Source of the DNA: Porphyromonadaceae bacterium
GTDB lineage: Bacteria; Bacteroidota; Bacteroidia; Bacteroidales; Dysgonomonadaceae
DNA: 64,000 nt
Assembly (NCBI GenBank): GCA_021372865.1
Contig: JAJFTO010000014.1
Coordinates: 124,001 to 188,000 of the forward strand
Direction: 5' to 3'
Numbering within the stretch: position 1 is the stretch's first letter; every line of letters begins with the position of its first letter. The position numbers and the translations under genes are program-made. Under the pieces are notes generated by a model that was not told the DNA's origin, did no database searches, and worked only from the letters and a program-made list of their open reading frames with translations. Below are positions 50,212-59,370 of this stretch, piece by piece.

Positions 50212-51018
50212 ATGATTCCGGTAAGAGCAAAAAAAAACCTCGGGCAGCATTTTCTCAGAGATGAGGAGGTCGCAGACCGTATAGCGGCCACTCTCGATGA
50301 TTTTTCCTTCCTTCCCGTGCTGGAGGTGGGACCGGGTACCGGTATGCTCACACGGTTCCTGCTGCGTAGAGAGAAGGACCTTACCGTAGTGGAAATAGAC
50401 AGGGAATCCATTGATTACCTGCGAATAAATTTTCCGGAGTTGCAGGGCAGAATCATTCAGCAGGACTTCCTCAAAATGGACCTCTCACGGCACTTTCGTG
50501 ATGAGTTCTGCGTGATCGGCAATTATCCCTATAACATCTCCTCTCAAATTTTTTTTAAAGTGATCGATCACAAGGAGTTGATTCCTTGTTGTTCGGGAAT
50601 GATCCAAAAGGAGGTCGCAGAGCGAATGGTTGCTTCACCCGGCAACAAATCATACGGTATTCTGTCGGTGTTGTTGCAGGCATGGTATGATGTGGAGTAC
50701 TTGTTTACGGTGAACGAGCAGGCGTTCATTCCTCCGCCAAAAGTCAAATCAGCAGTCGTAAGGCTTACGCGAAACAAGCGAAAGCGGCTCAACTGCAACG
50801 AAAAATTATTCAAAACAGTAGTGAAGACAAGCTTCAACCAGCGACGAAAGATGCTCCGAAACTCAATCAAATCACTGCTACCCGACGAGAGTCCCATGCC
50901 CGACGACCCCATGCTCACAAAAAGACCCGAGCAACTGTCGATAGAGCAATTCGTACAACTGACAAACCTGTTGGAACCATTGATCGGACAGGCTCCCCCG
51001 GAAGAGAAAAATGACTGA
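50212..51018 (+). CDS. rsmA: 16S rRNA dimethyladenosine transferase RsmA (KsgA)
   Basis: The protein has 268 residues. It dimethylates two adjacent adenines in helix 45 of 16S rRNA. The N-terminus K-K-N-L-G-Q-H-F-L-R-D is the family start. The SAM loop E-V-G-P-G-T-G-M-L-T is near residue 45 and the catalytic N-Y-P-Y-N-I-S near 115. The C-terminal domain contains F-N-Q-R-R-K-M-L-R-N. The upstream promoter decides the ATG. corA follows after 27 bases, probably on the same transcript. Confidence 0.96.
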   Translation: MIPVRAKKNLGQHFLRDEEVADRIAATLDDFSFLPVLEVGPGTGMLTRFLLRREKDLTVVEIDRESIDYLRINFPELQGRIIQQDFLKMDLSRHFRDEFCVIGNYPYNISSQIFFKVIDHKELIPCCSGMIQKEVAERMVASPGNKSYGILSVLLQAWYDVEYLFTVNEQAFIPPPKVKSAVVRLTRNKRKRLNCNEKLFKTVVKTSFNQRRKMLRNSIKSLLPDESPMPDDPMLTKRPEQLSIEQFVQLTNLLEPLIGQAPPEEKND

Positions 51019-51045
51019 TTATTCACGACTCAAAAAAGAGAGATC

Positions 51046-51990
51046 ATGGCGGAAATTAAATTATTTTATCACAAAGACGGAATCGTCAGATTAAGCCGCA
51101 GCCTCGATTTCCTGAAATCTAACCCCATACAGAACTTTCTGTGGATCGACCTCAACGACGTGGATGAAGAGGTGGAAAACGAACTGGAAGACTTTCTGAA
51201 GATATATATTCAGGAAGAGGAAGAGATGATTGAAATTGAGATGTCTTCACGTTATATCGAGACAAACGACACCCTGGTAGTCAACTCCAACTTCCTGTTG
51301 TCGAATTTCGAAACTGATCCCGTATCGTTTATCCTGAAAAACAACATCCTTGTCACGGTACGTGGTGAAGAACTGATCTCATTTCACGAGACGGTAAAAA
51401 AAATATCGGCCAATCCCAAAAACTACCCCACCGGGGCACATGTGCTTGTGGCGCTGCTGGAAACACGGGTAGAGTTCGATGCGGACATGATTGAAAACAT
51501 GACACAGAAAATCACCCAGTTAAGTAATTCACTTACCTTGCAGGAAGCCGATGAGGAACTACTCTCGGAGATCAAGAACCTGCAGGAAAAAACCATGTTG
51601 CTGCGTGAAAATATCATAGACAAACAGCGTGTCGTGTCGAGTATGTTACGCAGTGAGTTTATTCCCACGGAGCTGCAACCGAAGCTCTCCATCATCATCA
51701 AAGACATCAATTCGTTGATAGAACACATCAAGTTCAGTTTCGACAGGCTCGATTATTTGCAGGATACTTTCCTTGGTTATGTAAACATTGAACAAAACAA
51801 GATCATAAAAATCTTTACCATCGTCTCAGTTATTTTCATGCCGCCCACCCTTATCGCAAGTATTTACGGTATGAATTTCGACTTTATGCCCGAACTCGAC
51901 AAGAAATGGGGCTATCCTGCTGCCCTCCTGTTCATGGTACTCTCCTCACTGCTTATTCTCTACTATTTCAAGAAACGAAAGTGGTTATAG
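51046..51990 (+). CDS. corA: CorA-family magnesium/cobalt transporter
   Basis: The protein has 314 residues. A soluble N-terminal domain and long stalk helices precede two membrane helices (about 262-282 and 290-308). The pore signature S-I-Y-G-M-N-F is between them near residue 275. It forms a pentameric channel for divalent cations in the inner membrane. The acidic loop D-L-N-D-V-D-E-E-V-E-N-E near 40 may be part of the cytosolic sensor. It converges on the acetyltransferase gene after 12 bases. Confidence 0.94.
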   Translation: MAEIKLFYHKDGIVRLSRSLDFLKSNPIQNFLWIDLNDVDEEVENELEDFLKIYIQEEEEMIEIEMSSRYIETNDTLVVNSNFLLSNFETDPVSFILKNNILVTVRGEELISFHETVKKISANPKNYPTGAHVLVALLETRVEFDADMIENMTQKITQLSNSLTLQEADEELLSEIKNLQEKTMLLRENIIDKQRVVSSMLRSEFIPTELQPKLSIIIKDINSLIEHIKFSFDRLDYLQDTFLGYVNIEQNKIIKIFTIVSVIFMPPTLIASIYGMNFDFMPELDKKWGYPAALLFMVLSSLLILYYFKKRKWL

Positions 51991-52002
51991 TTTAGTTGTT
52001 AT

Positions 52003-52878
52003 TCACTCCAGCATGAAGTGCATACCGGGTTGTTTCTCCTGAAAGATTGTGCGCAGGGGTTCCTCCAGTTCCGACGTGCGATAACCCAATAAGAGTTGCG
52101 TCAGCTCTCTTATATCTGTGTGAAGCAGAGGTTGTATGATGAAATTATTCCTATTTGCCTTCCCATGCAGGATGGTCAGGGTATCGTTATTCTCCTGAAT
52201 CAGTTGGTCTTCTACGACCACTGTGAACGATTGCTGCTCGTAACGCCCGGCAAAGAGATCACACAACCGTTCCGCATCGATCACGCGAGCCATACCGGAA
52301 AGTTTTTTCTTTTGCGGAAAATCAAAAAGCATTGCCTCCTCCACCATGGCCAGGAAATCATCATATGTTTTTTGCAGGGTCATATCCTTCTGCCGAAAGC
52401 ATTCGTCGAATGTCCGGTAGGCTGCGTGTAAATCACCGGGAGACCTTTCAGTCAGCTCCTTCAGTGAGGGCAATGCTTCAATTCCTTCATCGAATGTCTT
52501 GGCAAAACCGAATTTATCGTAAAACCGCAGCAGCCACTTTTCCTGCGGTACCAGCAGGATCAGCGGCACACCCTTTAAACGGGCTTCCTCAAGGCTTCGA
52601 ATCAGCAACAGCCTTGCATATCCCTTCTTTCGGGCTTCTGGCAATGTACATACCCCCGACAGGTAGATCACAGGGATTTCAGTACCGCAGAAAGTGAACT
52701 GATAAGGTAACATCTGCAACGAAGCTACGGCCTTCTCTCCCTCCATATACAGAAGTGTCTGTTCATTCCGGTATTTGTGCCGGAAGTATACCTCCATGTA
52801 ATTGTCGGGATCACCAAAAACAATTTTCCACATGTCCCAGACCTGCTGTTTTGTACTGTCATCGGCATACTGAATCAT
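52003..52878 (-). CDS. GNAT-family N-acetyltransferase (Eis-like layout)
   Basis: The protein has 291 residues. The GNAT domain covers the first half: Y-L-S-G-V-C-T-L-P-E-A-R-K-K-G-Y-A-R-L-L carries the acetyl-CoA loop (R-K-K-G-Y-A). The C-terminal half resembles the sterol-carrier-like domain of Eis-type enzymes. The acceptor is unknown. It lies 22 bases after another acyltransferase-fold gene, so both may be co-expressed. Confidence 0.85.
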   Translation of the reverse strand: MIQYADDSTKQQVWDMWKIVFGDPDNYMEVYFRHKYRNEQTLLYMEGEKAVASLQMLPYQFTFCGTEIPVIYLSGVCTLPEARKKGYARLLLIRSLEEARLKGVPLILLVPQEKWLLRFYDKFGFAKTFDEGIEALPSLKELTERSPGDLHAAYRTFDECFRQKDMTLQKTYDDFLAMVEEAMLFDFPQKKKLSGMARVIDAERLCDLFAGRYEQQSFTVVVEDQLIQENNDTLTILHGKANRNNFIIQPLLHTDIRELTQLLLGYRTSELEEPLRTIFQEKQPGMHFMLE

Positions 52879-52900
52879 GGGCTTTCAATTTTATATTGTT

Positions 52901-53800
52901 TCAGCTTTTCAGTCGGGCGTTGTATTTTTCCAGAATGATGTCGGGATGATAAGACAGTTTCGCCTGACGCAAATTATCAATTCCCATATCCTCTTCACGA
53001 TTCACATACATAAACTCTGCTGCTTCATTTTTAACGAATTGCTGATTGATCATGCTGTATGCGCCATGAATGGTTGTGAACGCTTTCTCAACATGGACCA
53101 CAATCGTATCCTGCGTAAGAGGTTCCCCAATAGAAAAGGCCGCTATTTCGTTATTCACACAAAGAAGCCCTCCCCTGAGATTCAGATATTCAAAATTTTC
53201 CAGCATCAGCGTAGTGGCATAATCATCATAAACCAGGGAGGGATCCTTCTCCTCCATGTTCATCTTCATCCATTTGTCGAGCATCATTTTGCACTCTTTC
53301 ACCAGCTCGGGGTTACCGGTTAACGTTTTATATTTCCAGTCGTTTTCTCTTTCAAACCGGTTGATATGATTCCGTTTACTTTGTAGCTTTTTCCCTTTCA
53401 GATGGATCAGTTTTTCGGTCGTGTAGATATAGTCCGATACACTTCTGTTAAGTTTGTACTCAAACATGCCGGGCATGGCGCTCTCAATCTCATTCATCAT
53501 ATCCTGCGTAAGGCCCCGGATTTGAAAGACAGAATCAAACGGTTTCTGATCGTCCATGATGAATGCGATCGCTTTTTTTATATCGCCCTCACCCACCGGT
53601 TTTAGATATGAATTCCGGCCGTTGTTGTCTTTAAAACGAATAAACAGCCACTCATCTCTTACTGCGAACTGAGTGTCAAATTTTTTTCCCCAACAAAATA
53701 AATTGGTAAAGCAGAGATCAGAAGCTCTGTAATTTTGTTTTTCCAAATAAGAATTGATCAGATCTCTGTCTTCCAGATCCAATGATTTAAATGAAAGCAT
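52901..53800 (-). CDS. DUF2156-type (phosphatidylglycerol lysyltransferase C-terminal-like) protein
   Basis: The protein has 299 residues from the ATG at 53800; a TTG six codons earlier is less likely. It is a double GNAT-like fold as in the catalytic part of MprF. Segments F-T-N-L-F-C-W and the closing R-Q-A-K-L-S-Y-H-P-D-I-I-L-E-K-Y-N-A are typical of the Bacteroidota family members. A lipid or peptide aminoacyl transfer is possible but not shown. A flippase-like MprF membrane half lies 3 kb away, but this is not evidence of partnership. Confidence 0.82.
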   Translation of the reverse strand: MLSFKSLDLEDRDLINSYLEKQNYRASDLCFTNLFCWGKKFDTQFAVRDEWLFIRFKDNNGRNSYLKPVGEGDIKKAIAFIMDDQKPFDSVFQIRGLTQDMMNEIESAMPGMFEYKLNRSVSDYIYTTEKLIHLKGKKLQSKRNHINRFERENDWKYKTLTGNPELVKECKMMLDKWMKMNMEEKDPSLVYDDYATTLMLENFEYLNLRGGLLCVNNEIAAFSIGEPLTQDTIVVHVEKAFTTIHGAYSMINQQFVKNEAAEFMYVNREEDMGIDNLRQAKLSYHPDIILEKYNARLKS

Positions 53801-53819
53801 AAGGCAGGCTATTTTCAAA

Positions 53820-53846
53820 AAGCGAAACGATTATTTCATTTCGCTT
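53820..53846 (-). terminator. Terminator of trpS
   Basis: On the minus strand AAGCGAAA pairs with TTTCGCTT around an 11-base loop, followed by TTT. It lies 25 bases after the trpS stop codon. Confidence 0.65.
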
Positions 53847-53871
53847 AAACATCTAAAGTGCAAATATGTTT

Positions 53872-54861
53872 TCAGAATTTTCTAAAACCGACTATTTCCC
53901 GTACGTCGGCAATGACTTTGGAAGCGCTCACGCGCGCCTTCTCAATACCTTCCGAAGTGACCTTACGCAAATAATTGTCATTTTTTTCAATTTCGAGTAC
54001 CCGCTCACGAATGGGTGTGGTGACCCGGATAATATCCTCTGCCAACTGCTTTTTCAAGTCGCCGTAACGTATTTCACATTTGTTCCACTGATCATCGAAA
54101 TGCTGCACCACATCAGGAGTTGAGACAGTGCGAAGAAGGGTAAAGAGATTCTCGATATAATCGGGCTTGGGTGAATTGGGAGCAGCAGGTCCGGCATCGG
54201 TAAGTGCCTTTTTTACTTTTTTCTCAATATCTTTTGGACTGTCACTCAGATAAATGGCATTTCCTTCCGATTTTCCCATTTTTCCGCTCCCATCCAGGCC
54301 GGGGATCTTCACCAACTCCTCGCCAAAATTATAAGCTACCGGTTCTTTGAAATACTCCACCTCATAAAAGTTGTTAAAACGGCGCGCAAACCTTCGCGTC
54401 ATCTCCAGATGCTGTTCCTGATCCTTTCCTACAGGTACCTTATCTGCGTTGTGAATGAGTATATCTGCCGCCATGAGCGTAGGGTATGTCAGCAGGCCGG
54501 CATTCACGTTTTCGGGTTGCTTGCGCGCTTTTTCCTTAAAAGAAGTCGTCTTTGAAAGTTCGCCCATATAGGCATGCATATTCAAATAAAGATAGAGCTC
54601 CGCGGTTTCATGCAGATCACTTTGGACATAGATCACCGATTTCTCCGGATCGATACCGGCAGCCAGATAATCCACCAGTACATTTTTCACATTCTCGTGT
54701 AAAAGCTTCGGGTCGGGATGCGTGGTGAGTGAATGTATGTCGGCAATGAAAAAATAGCACCTGTTTTCCTCCTGCATCCGTATAAAGTTACGCAATGCTC
54801 CATAATAGTTACCCAGATGTAATTTACCGGTTGAACGAATACCACTTAAAACAATGTCCAT
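53872..54861 (-). CDS. trpS: Tryptophanyl-tRNA synthetase
   Basis: The 329-residue class I synthetase has G-x-x-P replaced by S-G-I-R-S-T-G-K-L-H-L-G-N-Y-Y-G, with the HIGH-equivalent H-L-G-N near residue 16. The KMSKS-equivalent is K-M-G-K-S near 197. D-H-C... type tryptophan-binding residues are in T-L-M-A-A-D-I-L near 135 (Y-P-T-L-M-A). Length is normal. It has its own -7 box and terminator. An inverted repeat surrounds the promoter. Confidence 0.95.
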   Translation of the reverse strand: MDIVLSGIRSTGKLHLGNYYGALRNFIRMQEENRCYFFIADIHSLTTHPDPKLLHENVKNVLVDYLAAGIDPEKSVIYVQSDLHETAELYLYLNMHAYMGELSKTTSFKEKARKQPENVNAGLLTYPTLMAADILIHNADKVPVGKDQEQHLEMTRRFARRFNNFYEVEYFKEPVAYNFGEELVKIPGLDGSGKMGKSEGNAIYLSDSPKDIEKKVKKALTDAGPAAPNSPKPDYIENLFTLLRTVSTPDVVQHFDDQWNKCEIRYGDLKKQLAEDIIRVTTPIRERVLEIEKNDNYLRKVTSEGIEKARVSASKVIADVREIVGFRKF

Positions 54862-54886
54862 AATCTCTGTTGAAATATATTGAGCC

Positions 54887-54945
54887 CCCTAAAAGGGTTC
54901 ACAAAGATAGTAAAATATCGGGAAAAACGAGAACCCTTTTTAGGG
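54887..54945. promoter_or_regulatory. Inverted repeat surrounding the trpS promoter
   Basis: The arms CCCTAAAAGGGTTC (54887-54900) and GAACCCTTTTTAGGG (54931-54945) match over 14 bases with one extra T. The trpS -7 box lies between them, which suggests an operator pair or a leader structure. Confidence 0.45.
54902..54909 (-). promoter_or_regulatory. -7 box of trpS
   Basis: The minus strand reads TATCTTTG, matching TAnnTTTG, about 40 bases before the start codon. No clear -33 element. Confidence 0.5.
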
Positions 54946-55037
54946 ATGAAACAGTCTGGAATCAATACTGATTCTAAAAAAGGGCAATTAAAGAAATTTT
55001 TCCGTAAATAGTTCTTTCATATGATGCTGAAAAATAC

Positions 55038-55045
55038 TATTTTTG
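55038..55045 (+). promoter_or_regulatory. -7 box of the fumarate reductase operon
   Basis: TATTTTTG matches TAnnTTTG and would start a leader of about 85 bases. TTTC lies 19 bases upstream in the -33 place. Confidence 0.45.
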
Positions 55046-55138
55046 TCGTCTGAAAGCAAAAATCCAAATAGGCTCAGGCAGGCTTTCTAAAAATTGAATC
55101 ATCAAAAATCTTCAAAATAATTTTAAAAAAAGGACTTT

Positions 55139-55813
55139 ATGAGTTGGTTAATCAAATCATCTATCGGGCGGAAATTTGTACAAAGTATTTCCGGTCTCTT
55201 TCTGATTCTGTTCTTGTTGTTTCATGTATCAATGAACCTGGTACTTGTATTCAATTTCGAAACCTACGATTTCCTTGCCAATGAAGTGTTGGGAGCTAAC
55301 TGGTGGGCCATCGTGGGTACCGGGATTATCGCACTGGGGTTCGTTGCTCATATCATCTATGCCATCGTGCTGACACTGCAAAACAGGAAAGCCCGTGGCA
55401 ATGACAGGTATGCATCAGCCAGCAAGACCCCCACGACCTGGTCATCCCAAAACATGTTTGTTTTGGGACTTTTCATCCTGCTTTTTCTGATATTGCACTT
55501 CTACCAGTTCTGGTACCAGATGCAGTTCAAGGAACTCTTTATGCTTGATGGTGCCCGTCATGATAGTGCCATGCTGGTTGAGGAGGTATTTTCACAGGCC
55601 TGGGTTGTGATTGTATACATTGCCGCTTTCGTGGCCTTGTGGTTCCATTTGACACACGGATTCTGGAGTGCACTCCATACAGTTGGATGGAACAACACAA
55701 TCTGGATGAAACGTATCAAAGTACTGGGAAATGTCATTTCCACTGCCATCTCCCTGGGATTCATCATTGTGGCACTGGCCATGCATTTCGGATTTTCCAA
55801 TTTATTAGGATAA
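55139..55813 (+). CDS. frdC: Fumarate reductase/succinate dehydrogenase cytochrome b subunit
   Basis: The 224-residue protein has five membrane helices of the Bacteroidota b-type subunit. The first helix reads S-G-L-F-L-I-L-F-L-L-F-H, with a histidine suited to heme ligation; further histidines are in H-I-I-Y-A-I-V-L and F-H-L-T-H-G-F-W. It anchors the flavoprotein and iron-sulfur subunits and exchanges electrons with menaquinone. It lies 18 bases before the flavoprotein gene. Fumarate respiration is the likely direction in an anaerobe. Confidence 0.94.
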   Translation: MSWLIKSSIGRKFVQSISGLFLILFLLFHVSMNLVLVFNFETYDFLANEVLGANWWAIVGTGIIALGFVAHIIYAIVLTLQNRKARGNDRYASASKTPTTWSSQNMFVLGLFILLFLILHFYQFWYQMQFKELFMLDGARHDSAMLVEEVFSQAWVVIVYIAAFVALWFHLTHGFWSALHTVGWNNTIWMKRIKVLGNVISTAISLGFIIVALAMHFGFSNLLG

Positions 55814-55831
55814 CGCAAGAATTATAATATT

Positions 55832-57775
55832 ATGAGCAAGATCAATTCAAAAATACCTCAGGGTCCTTTGGCAGAGAAATGGACAAACTATAAGAACCAC
55901 CAGAAACTGGTCAACCCCGCCAATAAAAGACGGCTCGACATCATTGTGGTGGGGACTGGACTGGCCGGTGCATCTGCTGCTGCATCTCTTGGAGAAATGG
56001 GCTTTAACGTGCTGAGTTTCTGCATTCAGGACTCACCGCGCCGTGCACACTCCATCGCCGCACAGGGAGGGATCAATGCGGCCAAAAACTATCCAAACGA
56101 CGGCGACTCAGTATATCGTCTTTTCTATGATACCATCAAGGGGGGTGATTATCGTGCCCGTGAAGCCAACGTGTACCGACTGGCGGAAGTATCGAACAGC
56201 ATCATCGATCAGTGTGTGGCACAAGGAGTTCCCTTTGCCCGTGAGTATGGCGGACTGCTCGACAACCGTTCCTTTGGTGGAGCCCAGGTATCGCGTACCT
56301 TTTACGCCCGCGGACAGACGGGCCAGCAGCTGTTGCTCGGAGCCTACTCCGCGTTGAGCCGCGCCATTCAAAAGAAACAGGTAAAACTCCATACCCGCTA
56401 CGAGATGGTGGATCTGGTCATCATCGAGGGCCGTGCCCGCGGCATTATTGCCCGGAACCTGATTACCGGTAAGCTGGAACGTTTCAGTGCACACGCCGTG
56501 GTGATCGGCACGGGAGGTTATGGGAATACCTTCTTCCTGTCGACCAATGCCATGTCCTCCAATGGTTCCGCAGCATGGCAATGTTATAAGAAGGGAGCCT
56601 ATTTTGCCAACCCCTGCATGGCGCAGATTCACCCAACCTGTATTCCGGTACATGGTGAGTTCCAGTCGAAGCTCACCCTCATGTCGGAGTCGTTGCGTAA
56701 TGACGGCCGTATCTGGGTGCCAAAAAAGCTGGAAGATGCACAGGCCATCCGGGAAGGAAAGCTGAAGCCCACCGATCTGAAAGAGGAAGATCGCGATTAC
56801 TATCTTGAACGTCGCTATCCGGCTTTCGGAAACCTTGTTCCACGTGATGTGGCATCCCGTGCAGCCAAAGAACGCTGCGACGCCGGTTATGGCGTGGGTA
56901 CAACCGGCCTTGCCGTATACCTCGACTTTGCCGAACCCATTCAGCGTTTGGGCAGGAATGTAGTGGAAGCCCGCTACGGAAACCTGTTCCAGATGTATGA
57001 AAAGATTGTGGACGAAAATCCTTACGAAACACCCATGATGATTTACCCCGCCATTCATTACACCATGGGTGGTATCTGGGTCGACTATGAACTGATGACC
57101 ACTATCCCCGGCCTGTTTGCCATTGGCGAAGCCAATTTCTCCGACCATGGAGCCAACCGCCTGGGTGCATCGGCACTCATGCAAGGACTTGCCGACGGAT
57201 ATTTCGTACTGCCATACACCATACAAAATTACCTTGCAGATCAAATCAGCGTGCCTCGCTTCAAAACCGACAGACCCGAATTTGATCAGGCAGAGAAAGA
57301 GATCAACGAGCGCATCGACCGGCTGATTAACATCAAGGGGAAGCACTCGGTAGATCATATTCACAAACAACTGGGACACGTAATGTGGGAATTTGTCGGT
57401 ATGGGACGTGATGCCGAAGGGTTGAAAAAGGCGATTGAAAAGCTAAAAGAGGTCAAAAAGGATTTTTGGACCAACCTCCGCATCCCGGGCAACAAAGAGT
57501 CGCTCAACGTAGAACTGGAGAAGGCTTTGCGACTGGCCGACTTCATTGAAATAGGCGAGTTGATGGCACACGATGCACTCGACCGCGAAGAATCCTGCGG
57601 CGGCCACTTCCGTCTCGAACACCAGACACCTGAAGGAGAAGCCTTACGGCACGACGATCAGTTCTCATACGTCTCCTGCTGGGAATATCAGGGTGAGCAG
57701 AATGCTCCTGTCATGTACAAAGAACCGCTTGATTACGAATTCATTGTACGCCAGCAGAGAAACTACAAATCGTAA
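55832..57775 (+). CDS. frdA: Fumarate reductase/succinate dehydrogenase flavoprotein subunit
   Basis: The protein has 647 residues. The FAD loop [13 protein letters not shown] is near residue 36. The covalent-FAD histidine is in [10 protein letters not shown] near 71. [19 protein letters not shown] and [11 protein letters not shown] follow, the last near 440. Length is typical of the Bacteroidota enzyme. A 423-codon open frame on the other strand inside this gene is a codon-bias shadow. Confidence 0.97.
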   Translation: MSKINSKIPQGPLAEKWTNYKNHQKLVNPANKRRLDIIVVGTGLAGASAAASLGEMGFNVLSFCIQDSPRRAHSIAAQGGINAAKNYPNDGDSVYRLFYDTIKGGDYRAREANVYRLAEVSNSIIDQCVAQGVPFAREYGGLLDNRSFGGAQVSRTFYARGQTGQQLLLGAYSALSRAIQKKQVKLHTRYEMVDLVIIEGRARGIIARNLITGKLERFSAHAVVIGTGGYGNTFFLSTNAMSSNGSAAWQCYKKGAYFANPCMAQIHPTCIPVHGEFQSKLTLMSESLRNDGRIWVPKKLEDAQAIREGKLKPTDLKEEDRDYYLERRYPAFGNLVPRDVASRAAKERCDAGYGVGTTGLAVYLDFAEPIQRLGRNVVEARYGNLFQMYEKIVDENPYETPMMIYPAIHYTMGGIWVDYELMTTIPGLFAIGEANFSDHGANRLGASALMQGLADGYFVLPYTIQNYLADQISVPRFKTDRPEFDQAEKEINERIDRLINIKGKHSVDHIHKQLGHVMWEFVGMGRDAEGLKKAIEKLKEVKKDFWTNLRIPGNKESLNVELEKALRLADFIEIGELMAHDALDREESCGGHFRLEHQTPEGEALRHDDQFSYVSCWEYQGEQNAPVMYKEPLDYEFIVRQQRNYKS

Positions 57776-57806
57776 GGTTTTTTAAACGACTCAAAAACAA
57801 CCAATC

Positions 57807-58562
57807 ATGGATAAAGATATCAACATAAAAGTAAAAGTCTGGCGTCAGAACGGGCCCAAAGATAAAGGGCATTTTGAGACTTACCCGTTGGAAAACATTT
57901 CTCAGGGAAGTTCTTTTCTGGAAATGCTTGACATCCTCAACGAGAAACTCATCAATGAAGGGAAGGAACCTGTAGTGTTCGATCACGACTGCCGCGAAGG
58001 TATTTGTGGCATGTGCAGCCTCTATATCAACGGACACCCCCATGGTCCCGATACCGGTATTACCACCTGCCAGTTGCATATGCGCCGCTTCAATGAGGGT
58101 GACACAATTACTGTGGAGCCGTGGCGTTCTGCCGGATTCCCGATTATCAAGGATCTGATGGTCGACAGGTCGGCTTTCGACAAAATTATCCAGGCAGGCG
58201 GATATGTCTCGGTCAATACTGGCGGTGTACCCGATGCAAATGCCATACCCATCCCGCGTGACGACGCTGAGATGGCGATGGACGCAGCGGCTTGTATCGG
58301 TTGCGGTGCCTGCGTGGCAGCCTGCAAGAATGGGTCGGCGATGCTTTTCGTATCGGCCAAGGTAAGTCAGCTTGCCTTGTTGCCACAGGGACGTGTGGAA
58401 GCTACCCGCCGTGCCAAATCGATGGTCGCCAAAATGGATGAACTGGGCTTCGGCAACTGTACCAATACGGGTGCCTGCGAAATGGAGTGTCCTAAAAACA
58501 TCTCCATCACCAATATTGCGCGTCTGAACCGGGAATTTCTGAAAGCAAAATTCAAGGACTGA
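57807..58562 (+). CDS. frdB: Fumarate reductase/succinate dehydrogenase iron-sulfur subunit
   Basis: The protein has 251 residues. The 2Fe-2S ligands are in [10 protein letters not shown] near residue 71. The 4Fe-4S and 3Fe-4S ligands are in [11 protein letters not shown] near 165 and [13 protein letters not shown] near 215. It carries electrons between the flavin and the heme. It is the last gene of the operon, followed by a strong terminator. Confidence 0.96.
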   Translation: MDKDINIKVKVWRQNGPKDKGHFETYPLENISQGSSFLEMLDILNEKLINEGKEPVVFDHDCREGICGMCSLYINGHPHGPDTGITTCQLHMRRFNEGDTITVEPWRSAGFPIIKDLMVDRSAFDKIIQAGGYVSVNTGGVPDANAIPIPRDDAEMAMDAAACIGCGACVAACKNGSAMLFVSAKVSQLALLPQGRVEATRRAKSMVAKMDELGFGNCTNTGACEMECPKNISITNIARLNREFLKAKFKD

Positions 58563-58585
58563 AATATCATAAAATATGTACTGAG

Positions 58586-58624
58586 AAAGCGTTGCCTCTC
58601 TTCACGAAGAGCAGGAACGCTTTT
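58586..58624 (+). terminator. Terminator of the fumarate reductase operon
   Basis: AAAGCGTT pairs with AACGCTTT, with an inner stem CTCTT/AAGAG, followed by TTTTCC. It lies 23 bases after the frdB stop. Confidence 0.75.
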
Positions 58625-58731
58625 CCTATTTGGATTTTAATGTTTATTTAACAACTTATTTCTGCTCTTTATTGTTTATCTTGTATCGCAGATAGAGATT
58701 TGCGATGATTAACAACAATCAGAATAGAGAT

Positions 58732-59367
58732 ATGAAAACAAAAACAATGTGCAAAACCGGCATGGTCCTACTCTTGTTGACCATGTTCAGCGTACCGGCC
58801 TTTTCCCAGATCAGGTTCGGTGTAAAAGCAGACGTGGGCCTGAACAATCCAAGTTTCAACAGTGATGCGCTCAAAGTTGAAAATATGACTTCGTACAGCA
58901 TTGGCCCGTCCATCGAAGCCTTGTTGGCGCCTCTTGGCGTAGCCAACTTTGGAATTGAAGCCTCATTGTTGTATAACGACAATCGCATGACACTTTCCCA
59001 ACTCACCGGAGGAGAAGGAGAGAAAGATGTGTCGAACCGCTACTTGATGCTTCCGGTAAACGCCAAATTCAAATTCGGGATGGGCATGATTCCGCTCAAG
59101 TTATATGCTGCAGCAGGTCCCTACGCAGGATACCTGATTTCCGGAGATAAAATTAGTATTCCGGACATAAGTGCAGATATCAAAGCCAAGGAATTTCAAG
59201 CTGGTGCCAACATAGGTGTCGGTTTTGAAATACTCCGGTTTATTCAGGTGGGTGTAAACTACCGGGTGCAGCTCACCGATAATTACTCGGTTGATGAACC
59301 AAACTGGAAAGATCCGCTTAACGGAAAATCGGAATCCTGGAATCTCACCGGGACAATCTATTTTTAA
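58732..59367 (+). CDS. PorT-like outer membrane beta-barrel protein
   Basis: The protein has 211 residues from the ATG at 58732; the ATG at 58705 is also possible. A signal peptide (about 26 residues) ends in P-A-F-S-Q. Alternating beta strands follow (R-F-G-V-K-A-D-V-G, F-G-I-E-A-S-L-L-Y, V-G-V-N-Y-R-V-Q-L), and the protein ends in L-T-G-T-I-Y-F with a terminal aromatic, the signature of a barrel inserted by BamA. The pattern fits the outer-membrane-beta-barrel family annotated porin-like or PorT-like. Its role is not evident. Confidence 0.85.
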   Translation: MKTKTMCKTGMVLLLLTMFSVPAFSQIRFGVKADVGLNNPSFNSDALKVENMTSYSIGPSIEALLAPLGVANFGIEASLLYNDNRMTLSQLTGGEGEKDVSNRYLMLPVNAKFKFGMGMIPLKLYAAAGPYAGYLISGDKISIPDISADIKAKEFQAGANIGVGFEILRFIQVGVNYRVQLTDNYSVDEPNWKDPLNGKSESWNLTGTIYF

Positions 59368-59370
59368 TGC

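Noticed and set aside
56108..57379. A 423-codon open frame on the minus strand
   Set aside because: It lies fully inside the well-supported flavoprotein gene frdA, has no recognisable motif, and is the expected antisense shadow of a codon-biased gene.
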